Of a DNA stretch of 64,000 nucleotides, positions 8,443 through 16,797 are shown in pieces (the first letter of the stretch is position 1; every line of letters begins with the position of its first letter). Below the pieces are notes generated by a model. That model was not told the DNA's origin and searched no databases. It was given only the letters and a program-made list of their open reading frames with translations. Position numbers and translations under genes: made by a program. The DNA comes from Nocardioides exalbidus (GTDB lineage: Bacteria; Actinomycetota; Actinomycetes; Propionibacteriales; Nocardioidaceae), in NCBI RefSeq assembly GCF_900105585.1, contig NZ_FNRT01000002.1, positions 1,302,001 through 1,366,000 of the forward strand. Direction: 5' to 3'.

Positions 8443-10368
8443 TCACACGGTCTCCTGCCGGCGTGGCTGCGGGACGATCGAGGGTGCCGCGGCGGCGGCG
8501 GCGATCTCGCCGATGACGTTGACCTGGCGCACCGAGTCGCGGAGCTCGGCGGCGAAGGCCTCGCGCGCCGTGCCGATGCCCTCGGCGCCCTCGAGCAGGC
8601 CGCGGTGGCGCGCCAGGGCCAGGGCCGTGCGGAACAGCTCGAGCGAGATCGACTCGAAGCTCGCGACCCGCCGCTGGAGCGCCCACTGCTGGCCGACGGC
8701 GAGCGCATCGGCGAGCAGGTCGTCCTCGTCGACGGGTGCGTCGCCGCGGTCGGCGAGCCGGTCGGCGACGACGAGGTAGGCGTCGAGGAACGGCCGCAGC
8801 ACGAGGTGGGCGAGGTGCGGTCGCGCGGTGACCAGCAGCTCGCGCGCGCGGACGGGGGTGAGCTGGCCCCGCGTGTCCCACCCGGCGTCCTCGCCGACGA
8901 GCAGCTCGAGCTCGGTGCGCAGGTCGTCCTCGAAGCCCGCGCGGGCCGGGAAGAAGAACTCGAACTTGAGGAGGTCGCGCATCCGCTTGGCCTCCTCCCA
9001 GCCCACCTGCAGCTCGCCGCCCTCGGGCAGCTCGGCGTCGGGCCCGAGCTCGCTGACGGTGAGCAGCGAGAGCTCGCCGATCGCGCGCTCGACGAGGATG
9101 TGGATCAGGGTGTTGCGGTAGAACGCGGCGACCAGGTGCTGGTCGTCGGCGATCTTCCAGACCGGCTCGGTGCCCTGCTCGTAGGCCGTCAGCACCTCGC
9201 TGCGGGTCAGCTCGGTGAGCGCCCGGCGGATCGTCGAGCGGTCGCGGAGGTCGGCGGCCCCGGCGACCGGCCACTTCCGGGCCTCGATGTAGGTGGCCAG
9301 CGGCTCGACCGTGTCGAGCACCTCGTCGACGGTGAGGGCTCGGTCGGCGCCGAGGAGCGCGAGGCTGACGATCGCGGTGACGGTCACCGGCGTCGCGCGG
9401 TTGAGCCGGTGGGAGATGTCCAGCGCGACCCGCTCGACCGCGGCGTGGCCGGTGACGCCGTCGGCCTCGAGCTCGGCCATCCGCTCCTTCAGCGAGAACG
9501 GCTCGCCGACGGTGAGGTAGGCGCGGCCGAGGCGGTTGCGCTGGAGCCGCGCGAACTTCACCAGCCAGCGCCAGTCCTCCGGGGTCTTGCTGGCGCCGCG
9601 CGCCTCCTCGGTCATCAGCGTGACCTCGTGGAGCTGGTCGTAGACCACCGAGACCGGGACGACCTGCACGTCGGGCGCGTCGTCGCCGGCACCCTCGCCC
9701 TGGACGGTGTCCGTGAGGTACTTGAGGATCCCGTGCACCGGCGGGCGGAGCTTGCCGGTGCGGGTGCGACCGCCCTCGATGGACCAGGCGAGGTTGCGCT
9801 TGTTGGTCACCATCTGGCGGATGTAGGACCGCAGCGCCAGCCGGTAGACCGGGAGCTCCTGCGTGGCGCGCCGGATGAAGATGACGCCGGTCCGGCTGGC
9901 CACCGAGCCGATCAGCGGGAGATTCAGGTTGGCGCCGCCGAAGGTGTAGGTCGGCGAGAACCGCCGCGCCATCAGCACGTTGGGGATGACCATCCCGTCG
10001 AGGTAGGACCGGTGGCTGAACGCGAGGGCCAGGGAGTGCGTCCGGTCGACCTTGCGCAGCTGCTGCATCTGGTCCTCGTCCACCAGGACGTCGTACGCCC
10101 TGAGGAACCAGTCGCCCATCCGCGCCCAGCCCTGCGAGGCGCGGTCGTCGTGCGCGGCCGACATCTCGTGGAGGTAGCCCTCGACCTCCTTGAGCACCTC
10201 GCCCTCGGGGCGGCCCTGGCTCGCGGCCTGCTCCTCGACGGCGGCGAGGAAGCGCTCGTCGCGCAGCAGCTCGCCGACCTCCTGCGGCGGCGCGGCCGGC
10301 AGCCGCTCGCCGACCGCCCGGGGCAGCGCGGAACGGGCGACCTCGCGGATCCGGCGTACGGCAGCCAT
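8443..10368 (-). CDS. plsB: Glycerol-3-phosphate 1-O-acyltransferase
   Basis: First committed acylation of glycerol-3-phosphate for phospholipid and neutral lipid. The 641-residue protein is shorter than E. coli PlsB (about 807) but has its motifs: catalytic HRSYLDG with H119 and D124 (H-x4-D), a VIFIRR block, and SIEGGRTRTGKL, the PlsB-type glycerol-phosphate binding motif. It is the promoter-proximal gene of a leftward three-gene lipid operon. The ATG is preceded by TAACTT at 6 nt, so it may be leaderless. Confidence 0.92.
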   Translation of the reverse strand: MAAVRRIREVARSALPRAVGERLPAAPPQEVGELLRDERFLAAVEEQAASQGRPEGEVLKEVEGYLHEMSAAHDDRASQGWARMGDWFLRAYDVLVDEDQMQQLRKVDRTHSLALAFSHRSYLDGMVIPNVLMARRFSPTYTFGGANLNLPLIGSVASRTGVIFIRRATQELPVYRLALRSYIRQMVTNKRNLAWSIEGGRTRTGKLRPPVHGILKYLTDTVQGEGAGDDAPDVQVVPVSVVYDQLHEVTLMTEEARGASKTPEDWRWLVKFARLQRNRLGRAYLTVGEPFSLKERMAELEADGVTGHAAVERVALDISHRLNRATPVTVTAIVSLALLGADRALTVDEVLDTVEPLATYIEARKWPVAGAADLRDRSTIRRALTELTRSEVLTAYEQGTEPVWKIADDQHLVAAFYRNTLIHILVERAIGELSLLTVSELGPDAELPEGGELQVGWEEAKRMRDLLKFEFFFPARAGFEDDLRTELELLVGEDAGWDTRGQLTPVRARELLVTARPHLAHLVLRPFLDAYLVVADRLADRGDAPVDEDDLLADALAVGQQWALQRRVASFESISLELFRTALALARHRGLLEGAEGIGTAREAFAAELRDSVRQVNVIGEIAAAAAAPSIVPQPRRQETV

Positions 10369-10374
10369 GGGCGA

Positions 10375-10380
10375 AAGTTA
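10375..10380 (-). promoter_or_regulatory. -10 hexamer of plsB operon (leaderless)
   Basis: TAACTT on the minus strand ends 6 nt before the plsB ATG; predicted start of the plsB-HAD/PlsC-WS/DGAT transcript. Confidence 0.45.
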
Positions 10381-10485
10381 CCGGCGTCACACCCGTCTGG
10401 CCACGGGATCGGCGCATTGCTGGACGAACCTTGAGGGATGCCGCCAGTTTTCGGCTGGCCCACCTCCTCCGGTAACGTTCGGCGC

Positions 10486-10575
10486 GGTGACGTGTCCGAG
10501 CGGCCTAAGGAGAACGCCTCGAAAGCGTTTGTGGGCGCAAGTCCACCGAGGGTTCAAATCCCTCCGTCACCGCCA
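10486..10575 (+). tRNA. tRNA-Ser(CGA)
   Basis: A 90-nt tRNA with encoded CCA. The acceptor arm pairs GGTGACG (10486-10492) with CGTCACC (10565-10571), discriminator G, then CCA. The anticodon loop is CTCGAAA on a stem AACGC/GCGTT, giving anticodon CGA for UCG codons. The long variable arm (GTGGGCGCAAGTCCAC) and the TTCAAAT T-loop fit a class II serine tRNA. Confidence 0.97.
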
Positions 10576-10577
10576 GC

Positions 10578-10613
10578 CGATCGGGCCGGTCCCTCACGGG
10601 GCCGGCCCGATCG
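10578..10613. terminator. Bidirectional hairpin terminator
   Basis: Perfect 12-bp stem CGATCGGGCCGG / CCGGCCCGATCG with additional CCC/GGG pairing in the loop. It directly follows tRNA-Ser and abuts the stop of the convergent quinone reductase gene, so it can end both transcripts. No U-tract, as is usual at this GC content. Confidence 0.75.
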
Positions 10614-11624
10614 TCATGTCCCGGGGTCTTGTCGGCGCGTGATCACGACCTTGCCGCGGGCACGACCCTGCTCGACGTGCTCGACGGCATCCACGGTGTC
10701 CTCGAACGCGAAGGTGCGGTCGAGCACCGGACGAAGGACGCCAGCGTCGTAGAGACGGCCGAGCTCGGCCAGCCTGGCACCGTCGGCGCGCATGAACCAG
10801 AACGCGTAGCGCACGCGGTGTCGCCGTGCCTGCCTGCGGACGCCCCTGCTCAGCAGGGCCATCACGGGTGCGAGGAGCGGCCTGCCGGCCGACCGCGCGA
10901 AAGCAGGATCCGGAGGACCGACCACACTGACCGCGATGCCACCCGGACGCATGACGGTCATCGAGCGCAGGAGCGTCTCGCCACCGACGGAGTCCACGAC
11001 GACGTCATAGCCGGCCAGGACGTCGGCGAAGTCGGTGGCCGCGGTGTAGTCGACGACCTCGTCCGCGCCGAGCTCCCGCGCCTTGACCACGTCGCGCGTG
11101 GACACGGTGGTCGCCACGTGGGCGCCCAGGTGCTTGGCGACCTGGATGACGGTGGATCCCAACCCGCCGGCGCCACCGTGGACGAGGACCCGCTGGCCGG
11201 GCTGCACGTCGGCCACCTCGACGAGCACCTGCCATGCTGCCAGGGCGACGAGCGGAACGGCTCCGGCCTCGGCCATCGTCAACGAGGACGGCTTGGGAGC
11301 GAGGTCGGCGGCGTCGACCGCGATGCGCTCGGCGAACGTGCCGATCCTCCCGTCCCGGACACGCGCGATCACCTCGTCGCCCACCGAGAACGCCGAGACG
11401 CCGGCACCCACCGCGACGACCACGCCTGCGAGATCGTGGCCGAGCGCGAACGGCGGCCTGTAGGACAGGACCTGCTTGAGATCACCACGACGCAGCATCG
11501 AGTCGAGCGGGTTCACGCTCGCTGCCCGGACGTCGACGACCACGTCGCCGGGCCCGGCGCTGGGCTCGGGCAGCTCGTCGGGGACCACCGGGCCCCCGTA
11601 GCGGCGGACGACGAAGGCCTTCAC
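10614..11624 (-). CDS. NADP-dependent zinc-free quinone oxidoreductase (MDR family)
   Basis: Medium-chain dehydrogenase/reductase of 336 residues related to quinone oxidoreductase (QOR). The N-terminal GroES-like domain lacks the zinc-ligand cysteines; the Rossmann domain carries VHGGAGGLGSTVIQVAKHLGA for NADP(H). Probably reduces quinones, enals or similar electrophiles (family knowledge). It is third in a leftward SDR-TetR-QOR operon: its ATG overlaps the TetR stop as ATGA (11621-11624). Confidence 0.9.
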   Translation of the reverse strand: MKAFVVRRYGGPVVPDELPEPSAGPGDVVVDVRAASVNPLDSMLRRGDLKQVLSYRPPFALGHDLAGVVVAVGAGVSAFSVGDEVIARVRDGRIGTFAERIAVDAADLAPKPSSLTMAEAGAVPLVALAAWQVLVEVADVQPGQRVLVHGGAGGLGSTVIQVAKHLGAHVATTVSTRDVVKARELGADEVVDYTAATDFADVLAGYDVVVDSVGGETLLRSMTVMRPGGIAVSVVGPPDPAFARSAGRPLLAPVMALLSRGVRRQARRHRVRYAFWFMRADGARLAELGRLYDAGVLRPVLDRTFAFEDTVDAVEHVEQGRARGKVVITRRQDPGT

Positions 11625-12226
11625 GATCGACCCCCGCCCGTGCCCGGACCGATCAACGCCCGCGCGTTGGCGGCGCCGGCCTCGAGGATCTGCTGCGACT
11701 GGGCCGGGTCCGCCACCGCGCGCGCGAGCTGGAGCGTGGCGACCAGCACCGTGTACAGCCCGACGGCCCGGGTCCGCGCCAGGTCAGGCTCGAGCCCCAG
11801 GTCTCCGGACAGCCGCGCGGCGACGGTCGCGAGGAACCGCTGGAGGCCGTCGTCGTAGGCCTCCCGCACGCCGTCGTCGCACCGTCCGATCTCGTCGAGC
11901 AGCGCCGCCGACGGGCAACCGCCCGCGAGGTCGTCGCGGTGCTCGGGCGAGAGGTACGCACCGATGTAGGCGTCCAGGCCCGCCGGCCCCGGCGGCAGCG
12001 ACTCGACCATGGCCACGTAGGTGTCCATCTGCTGGGCGACGACCGCCGCGACGAGGTCGCTCTTGGTGTCGAAGTGCGAGTAGAACGCGCCGTTGGTCAG
12101 GCCGGCGTCGCTCATCAGGACGGCGACGCCCGACCCGTCGATCCCGTCACTCTTCATCCGGCGCCCGGCAGCCTCGAGGATGCGCCGACGTGTCTGGAGC
12201 TTGTGCTCGCTCGGATAGCGCGGCAT
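11621..12226 (-). CDS. TetR/AcrR family transcriptional regulator
   Basis: 201-residue one-component regulator with an N-terminal helix-turn-helix (QTRRRILEAAGRRMKSDGIDG...GLTNGAFYSHFDTKSDLVAAV) and an AcrR/NemR-like ligand domain (C-terminal SPEHRDDLAGGCPSAAL contains a cysteine typical of this branch). ATG 12226 was chosen because it overlaps the SDR stop as TGATG. Sitting between two oxidoreductase genes of the same operon, it probably represses its own operon and senses their electrophilic substrate (inference). Confidence 0.88.
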   Translation of the reverse strand: MPRYPSEHKLQTRRRILEAAGRRMKSDGIDGSGVAVLMSDAGLTNGAFYSHFDTKSDLVAAVVAQQMDTYVAMVESLPPGPAGLDAYIGAYLSPEHRDDLAGGCPSAALLDEIGRCDDGVREAYDDGLQRFLATVAARLSGDLGLEPDLARTRAVGLYTVLVATLQLARAVADPAQSQQILEAGAANARALIGPGTGGGRS

Positions 12227-12948
12227 CAGCGCCGGACCTGGGGGTAGAGCACCTCGATCGGCTGGGCCAGTCCCTGCTTCACGTCGCGGCTCACCTGGTC
12301 GGCCAGGACCTCGTGCTCGCCGGCCTCGACCCCGTCGTAGGCAGCGCGGACCACGTCGGCCGGATCGTTCTTGGGCGCTTCGACCCCCGCCGCCATGGGC
12401 GTGTCCGTGTAGCCGAGGTGGAGCGACGCCACGCGGACGCCGCGAGGGGCGAGGGCGAGGCGCTGGGTGTTCGTGGCGGACCACAGCGCGGCCTTCGACG
12501 CGCTGTAGCCGTCGCCGATCCCGATCCAGCTCAGCACCGACAGCACGTTCAGCACCACTCCTCCCGACCGTTCGAGGGACGGCAGGAACGCGTTCGTGAC
12601 CTCGAGAGCACCCCAGAAGTTGACCTCGAAGAGCTCACGCACGGCGCTCAGGTCGCCCAGCACGCTCGACCCGTTCAACCCGCCGGCGTTGTTGACCAGG
12701 ACGGTGACGTCGGTCGCGCGGCCGGCTACCCGGCGGACCGACTCGTGGTCGGTCACGTCCAGCTCGAGGGGCACGATCCGTGCGTCCTCCCACCCGCGCG
12801 GCCTCCGCGCAGCGGCGTACACCTTGCTGGCTCCCCGCTCGAGCGCCTGCGCGACGAAGTGGGTGCCCAGGCCGCCGTTGGCGCCTGTGACGAGCACGAC
12901 GGCTCCCTCGAGCCCTGACCCGGAACGATCTTGCATCTCTGATGACAT
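12226..12948 (-). CDS. Short-chain dehydrogenase/reductase
   Basis: Classical SDR of 240 residues. Cofactor motif TGANGGLG, structural NNAG, and catalytic Ser plus YSASK are all present. AARRP after beta2 has an Arg consistent with NADP(H). Probably a soluble reductase of carbonyl compounds; substrate unknown. It is promoter-proximal in the operon with TetR and QOR. The start region has an ATG at 12948 and an in-frame ATG at 12936, and TACGAT lies 4 nt before the first, so the exact start is uncertain. Confidence 0.88.
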   Translation of the reverse strand: MSSEMQDRSGSGLEGAVVLVTGANGGLGTHFVAQALERGASKVYAAARRPRGWEDARIVPLELDVTDHESVRRVAGRATDVTVLVNNAGGLNGSSVLGDLSAVRELFEVNFWGALEVTNAFLPSLERSGGVVLNVLSVLSWIGIGDGYSASKAALWSATNTQRLALAPRGVRVASLHLGYTDTPMAAGVEAPKNDPADVVRAAYDGVEAGEHEVLADQVSRDVKQGLAQPIEVLYPQVRR

Positions 12949-13032
12949 GATGATCGTAATGCAAAGAGTGCTCCGGTTATTCCTGCCTCGCGCTGCACCG
13001 GGATCGAGCCGGACGGCCTGTGCATCCGACGC

Positions 13033-14178
13033 CTACTGCACCGCCCCCTCGGCCAGGGTCGCCGTACCCGACTGCGAGGCGCCCGAGGCGTCGGTCCACG
13101 TGACCGTGACCCGGTCGCCGGCGTCGTGGGAGCCGATGAGGTCGCTGAGCTCCTCGGCGGTGGAGACCGTCGTGCCGTCGACGGAGGTGATCACGTCGCC
13201 GGCCTCCAGCCCCAGCGAGGCAGCCGGGCTGTCGGTGACGACGCTCGCGACCGTCGGCCCGGAGGTGGTGTCGGCGGTGGAGATGCCGAGCATCCCGCCC
13301 TGGCCGATGACGACGCTGCCGCCCTCGTCACCGGCGAGGATCCGGTCGGCGATCCGGAGGACGCGCGCGATCGGGATGACGTAGCCGGTGATGTCGGAGG
13401 TGCCGCTGGAGGCGGCGACGTTCATGCCGACGACGTCGCCGTCCGCGTCGAGGAGCGCACCGCCGGAGTCGCCGCCGATGATGTCGGCGTCGATCTCGAT
13501 CAGCCTCGCCAGCTCGGTCGAACCGCCGGTCTGCTCGTCCTGCACGTCGATCGTCTCGCGCAGTGCCGTCACGGTGCCGGCGGCCGCCGTGAGGTCACTG
13601 CCGTCGCCGCCCGCGTCGCCCACTGCGGTGACGGCGTCACCCACCGCGACGTCGGTGTCCGTGGTGACGGGCGTGAGCGCCGGAGCGTCGTCGAGCTGGA
13701 GCACGGCGATGTCGCGGACGGAGTCGGTGCCGACGACGGTGGCGTCGTAGGTCTCGCCGGTCGTCGCGACCGTGACCTCGACGCTGGTCGCGCCCTCGAC
13801 CACGTGGTGGTTGGTGACGATCGTGTCGCTGTCGACCACGATTCCGCTGCCCGCGGCCTCGCCCTGCTCGTAGCCCAGGATCGAGGACACCAGCACCAGC
13901 CCGGCGGACTGCTCGGCGGTCGCGGTGGTCACGTCGAGCCCGGCGGTCGTGGTCGCGGTGGTCGAGCCCGGCAGCTCGCTGCCGTAGTACCCGCGGCCGT
14001 ACGGGTACCCGCCCTGAGTGGCGTACGGCGACCACGAGCTGTCGGCCTGTACGGCGTCCGGGTGCCGTGGTGCGGCAGCCGCTGCGGGCATCGCCACGGC
14101 GGTGACGGCGAGGAGCGAGGCAGCGGCGGTCGCCGCGGCACGCGTGCGCCAGGTGCGGGAAGTGGTGGACGTGCTCAT
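13033..14178 (-). CDS. Secreted S1C (HtrA/DegP-like) serine protease with PDZ domain
   Basis: 381-residue exported protease. Residues 1-36 form an Ala-rich signal peptide ending near AAAAAP. The trypsin-like domain has the full triad H125 (TNHHVVEG), D156 (RDIAVLQLD) and S238 (GGDSGGAL). A C-terminal PDZ domain (GLEAGDVITSVDGTTV) follows. A Gly/Tyr-rich linker sits after the signal. ATG 14178 has GAGGAG 7-8 nt upstream; the open frame continues upstream without signal features. Likely role: quality control of extracytoplasmic proteins. Confidence 0.92.
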   Translation of the reverse strand: MSTSTTSRTWRTRAAATAAASLLAVTAVAMPAAAAAPRHPDAVQADSSWSPYATQGGYPYGRGYYGSELPGSTTATTTAGLDVTTATAEQSAGLVLVSSILGYEQGEAAGSGIVVDSDTIVTNHHVVEGATSVEVTVATTGETYDATVVGTDSVRDIAVLQLDDAPALTPVTTDTDVAVGDAVTAVGDAGGDGSDLTAAAGTVTALRETIDVQDEQTGGSTELARLIEIDADIIGGDSGGALLDADGDVVGMNVAASSGTSDITGYVIPIARVLRIADRILAGDEGGSVVIGQGGMLGISTADTTSGPTVASVVTDSPAASLGLEAGDVITSVDGTTVSTAEELSDLIGSHDAGDRVTVTWTDASGASQSGTATLAEGAVQ

Positions 14179-14287
14179 CACGGCTCCTCGGATCGGTCGG
14201 GTCTCAGGTCGGTGTGGACCCGAGCCTCGTGAACCGGCTTGTGCGACTGCTGTGAAGCAGCCAGCGGCCCGCCATGAGGTCGTGAGG

Positions 14288-14689
14288 TCAGCGAGCGCCG
14301 AACTTCGCTCGCGCCTCCGGGGTGACTGGCGTGAAGAGGTTGACGACGTTGCCGTCAGGGTCGGCGAGGAGCAGCGACCGGTTTCCCCACGGGAGGGTCG
14401 TCGGCTCCATGACCAGGCCGCCGGCAAGCTCGGCGACGCGGTCGCGCTCGGCGTCCACGTCGTCGACCAGCAGCTCGAGCATCACCGTGCGGTTGGCCGC
14501 CGGCTCGATCGAGGACGCGGCGAAGGCATCGGTGAGGCCCCGGCTGCTGATGGCGATCGTCGCGCCCGGAAGCACGATCTCGGCGAACTGGTCGTTGGCC
14601 CACGCGGCCGGGATCCCGGTGAGCGACTCGTAGAACGGCACGAGCTGGGCGACGTCGCGCGCCGGGAGCCGGACAGATGCGAACTTCAT
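14288..14689 (-). CDS. VOC/glyoxalase superfamily protein
   Basis: 133-residue single vicinal-oxygen-chelate domain: KFASVRLPARDVAQLVPFYESLTG at the start and GNRSLLLADPDGNVVNLFTP at the end. Members of this type act in resistance or detoxification, but substrate cannot be predicted; two such modules normally form a metal site in a dimer. It is divergent from the MarR gene at 14782, with shared AT-rich operator-like DNA between them, so it is the likely target of that regulator. Confidence 0.85.
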   Translation of the reverse strand: MKFASVRLPARDVAQLVPFYESLTGIPAAWANDQFAEIVLPGATIAISSRGLTDAFAASSIEPAANRTVMLELLVDDVDAERDRVAELAGGLVMEPTTLPWGNRSLLLADPDGNVVNLFTPVTPEARAKFGAR

Positions 14690-14703
14690 GACTACCTCCG
14701 TGA

Positions 14704-14745
14704 GTTATCAGTCAACTTATATCTCACGTTATCAGTTGCCTGATA
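14704..14745. promoter_or_regulatory. MarR-type operator region between VOC and marR
   Basis: An AT-rich island in GC-rich DNA. It contains the direct repeat GTTATCAGT at 14704-14712 and 14728-14736, and a perfect inverted repeat TATCAG-N4-CTGATA at 14730-14745. Location between divergent VOC and MarR genes fits an autoregulatory operator. TATATT-like -10 sequence overlaps the right end. Confidence 0.6.
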
Positions 14746-14781
14746 TATTGCAAGCGCTGGCTGGCGGCGAGAGGAAGATCG

Positions 14782-15243
14782 ATGACCGACGTGTCCGACT
14801 TCGGGCAACGGATCCCGTACCTGCTGCGTCGGGTCGGCGGGGCCCTCTCGCAGCGGCTCGACGCTGACCTCAAGCCCTACGGGTTGACCCAGGCGCAGCT
14901 GTCCGCCCTCGCCCTGCTCGGACAGGTGCGTCCCCGATCACTGTCGGGCGCCGAGCTGAGCCAGCGCTCGGGGCTCACCCCGCAGTCGATGCACACCGCC
15001 GTCGCCGGCCTGGTCGAGCGCGACCTCGTGGAGCGCAGCCCGCACCCGACCCATGGCCGGATCATCGAGAGCCGGCTCACCGCCGCCGGCGCCGCCCTGC
15101 TGCTCGACGTGCAGACCGCGACCTACGAGGCGGAGGGACGGTACGTCGGCGGGCTCGACGCCGACCAGCAGGAGCAGCTGCGCGGCCTGCTGCGCGCGAT
15201 GATGGTCGACCTCGGCCTCCACCTGCCGGAGCAACGGGCCTAG
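14782..15243 (+). CDS. MarR family transcriptional regulator
   Basis: 153-residue winged-helix regulator: the HTH and wing are seen in LSGAELSQRSGLTPQSMHTAVAGLVERDLVERSPHPTHGRIIESRLTAAG. ATG 14782 follows GAGGAAG by 5 nt. Divergent to the VOC gene with inverted repeats in between; probably represses both and responds to a small phenolic or other ligand (family knowledge). Its stop overlaps that of the convergent MerR gene by 4 bases. Confidence 0.9.
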   Translation: MTDVSDFGQRIPYLLRRVGGALSQRLDADLKPYGLTQAQLSALALLGQVRPRSLSGAELSQRSGLTPQSMHTAVAGLVERDLVERSPHPTHGRIIESRLTAAGAALLLDVQTATYEAEGRYVGGLDADQQEQLRGLLRAMMVDLGLHLPEQRA

Positions 15244-15617
15244 CCGGCGGCCGACGCCGGAAGTGAGTCCCGGTGCGCGCGGTTGAGGTCGACGAGCGTG
15301 TCGAGGGCCTCGCGGGTGCGGATCAGCTCCTCGATGTGGGCGTCGATCCGGTCGCGCTCGACGAGCAGCCGGTCGAAGGCGGCGTCGGAGTTCTCCTGGC
15401 TGGGCGCGGTGGCGCAGGGCATCAGCTCGAGGATGGTGCGGCTGGAGAGCCCGGCGGCATACATCCGCTGCAGGAACACGACGTGGTCGACGTCGCCCTC
15501 GACGTAGTGCCGCTGCCCCGACGCGCTGCGCTCCGAGACGAGCAGCCCCTGCTCCTCGTAGTAGCGCAGCGACCGCACGCTCACGCCCGCCCGCTCCGCG
15601 AGCTCCCCGATCCTCAT
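15240..15617 (-). CDS. MerR family transcriptional regulator
   Basis: 125-residue regulator beginning MRIGELAERAGVSVRSLRYYEEQGLL, the MerR winged HTH, followed by a coiled-coil dimerization helix. The single C-terminal cysteine (LMPCA) and absence of a metal-binding Cys set suggest an organic ligand or unknown signal. ATG 15617 was preferred because homologues begin MRIGE and GAGGAC lies 7-8 nt upstream; the frame continues to 15668. Divergent from an OYE reductase whose promoter carries a MerR-like palindrome. Confidence 0.88.
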   Translation of the reverse strand: MRIGELAERAGVSVRSLRYYEEQGLLVSERSASGQRHYVEGDVDHVVFLQRMYAAGLSSRTILELMPCATAPSQENSDAAFDRLLVERDRIDAHIEELIRTREALDTLVDLNRAHRDSLPASAAG

Positions 15618-15653
15618 CGCGAGGTCCTCATCCGTGATCTGCCTCTCAACACT

Positions 15654-15684
15654 TGCCTCTGACGTCAATGTCAGGGTTCAGGCT
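15654..15684 (+). promoter_or_regulatory. MerR-regulated promoter of OYE gene
   Basis: TTGCCT (15654-15659) and CAGGCT (15679-15684) form -35 and -10 elements with a 19-bp spacer, the overlong spacing used by MerR activators. The spacer contains the inverted repeat CTGAC-N6-GTCAG (15659-15674). The -10 ends 6 nt before the OYE ATG, so the transcript is probably leaderless. Confidence 0.6.
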
Positions 15685-15690
15685 AGTCCC

Positions 15691-16776
15691 ATGACCACTC
15701 CCTCACCACTCCACACGTCCTACGACCTCGCCGGCCTCACCCTGCCGAACCGCGTCGTGATGGCCCCGATGACCCGGGTCCGCGCCGCGGCCGACGGCCT
15801 CGCGACCCCGTCGATGGCGACCTACTACGCCCAGCGCGCCACTGCCGGTCTCATCGTCAGCGAGGGCGTCCAGCCCAGCCTCCAGGGCCAGTCGAACCCC
15901 GGCACGCCCGGCCTCCACACCGACGAGCAGGTCGCGTCGTGGCGACCGGTGACCGACGCCGTCCACGCCAACGGCGGGCGGATCTTCGCGCAGCTGATGC
16001 ACGGCGGCCGCGTCTCGCACCCCGACACCACCGGCCTCCACCCGGTCGGCCCGTCGGCGATCCCCGCGACCGGCCAGGTCTTCACCCCGACCGGCATGGC
16101 GGACGCCCCGGTCCCGCGCGAGCTCGCCACCGACGAGGTTCCCGCGGAGGCGTCGTCGTACGCCGACGCGGCCACCCGCGCGGTCGACGCAGGCTTCGAC
16201 GGCGTCGAGCTGCACGGCGCCAACGGCTACCTCATCACCCAGTTCCTCGCCTCCGGCTCGAACCGGCGCACGGACAGGTACGGCGGGTCGGTGGCGAACC
16301 GGATCCGCTTCGCCGTCGAGGCCGTCTCGGGCGTCGTCGACGCGGTCGGCGGGCGGCGCACGGGCATCCGGCTCTCCCCCGGCTCCGGCATCTGGGGCGC
16401 CGAGGAGACCGACGCCCGCGAGACATACCTCGCGCTCCTCGCCGAGCTCGCGCCGCTGGACCTGGCCTACGTCCACCTCGAGGCGACCACCGACGAGGAC
16501 GTCCTCGTCGACCTCCGCCGCGCGTGGCCCGGCACGCTGGTCGTGAACCCGGTCCACCCCGGCTCGCCGAAGCAGGCCGACCGCGAGGCCGCCGACCACT
16601 GGCTCGGCCTCGGTGCCGACCTCGTCTCGTTCGGTCGTGCGTTCATCAGCAACCCCGACCTCGTCGAGCGGCTCCGCGTCAACGCGCCGATCGCCCCCTT
16701 CGACCAGGCGACCTGGTACGCCGGTGGCGACCGCGGCTACGTCGACTACCCGACGCACCTGCCCGAGACCGCCTGA
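15691..16776 (+). CDS. Old yellow enzyme family alkene reductase
   Basis: FMN-dependent NAD(P)H:flavin oxidoreductase of 361 residues in the OYE/NemA class, reducing activated C=C bonds or nitro groups. Seen: MAPMTRVRA near the N terminus, HGANGYLITQFL with the substrate-binding His-Asn pair, RTDRYGGSVANRIRF with the proton-donor Tyr, and SFGRAFISNPDLV for FMN phosphate. Probably activated by the divergent MerR regulator in response to an electrophile (inference). Confidence 0.93.
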   Translation: MTTPSPLHTSYDLAGLTLPNRVVMAPMTRVRAAADGLATPSMATYYAQRATAGLIVSEGVQPSLQGQSNPGTPGLHTDEQVASWRPVTDAVHANGGRIFAQLMHGGRVSHPDTTGLHPVGPSAIPATGQVFTPTGMADAPVPRELATDEVPAEASSYADAATRAVDAGFDGVELHGANGYLITQFLASGSNRRTDRYGGSVANRIRFAVEAVSGVVDAVGGRRTGIRLSPGSGIWGAEETDARETYLALLAELAPLDLAYVHLEATTDEDVLVDLRRAWPGTLVVNPVHPGSPKQADREAADHWLGLGADLVSFGRAFISNPDLVERLRVNAPIAPFDQATWYAGGDRGYVDYPTHLPETA

Positions 16777-16797
16777 CCTCCGCCGGCCGGCGGGACG

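Noticed and set aside
10376..10485. SRP RNA (4.5S) next to tRNA-Ser, as in some actinobacteria.
   Set aside because: The conserved GGAAGCAGC-type hairpin is absent here and near serS/tadA.
12931..12964. TTGCAT...ATGCAA inverted repeat at the start of the SDR gene as a TetR operator.
   Set aside because: Arms of only 6 bp, 22 bp apart and crossing the start codon; could occur by chance and has no second copy.
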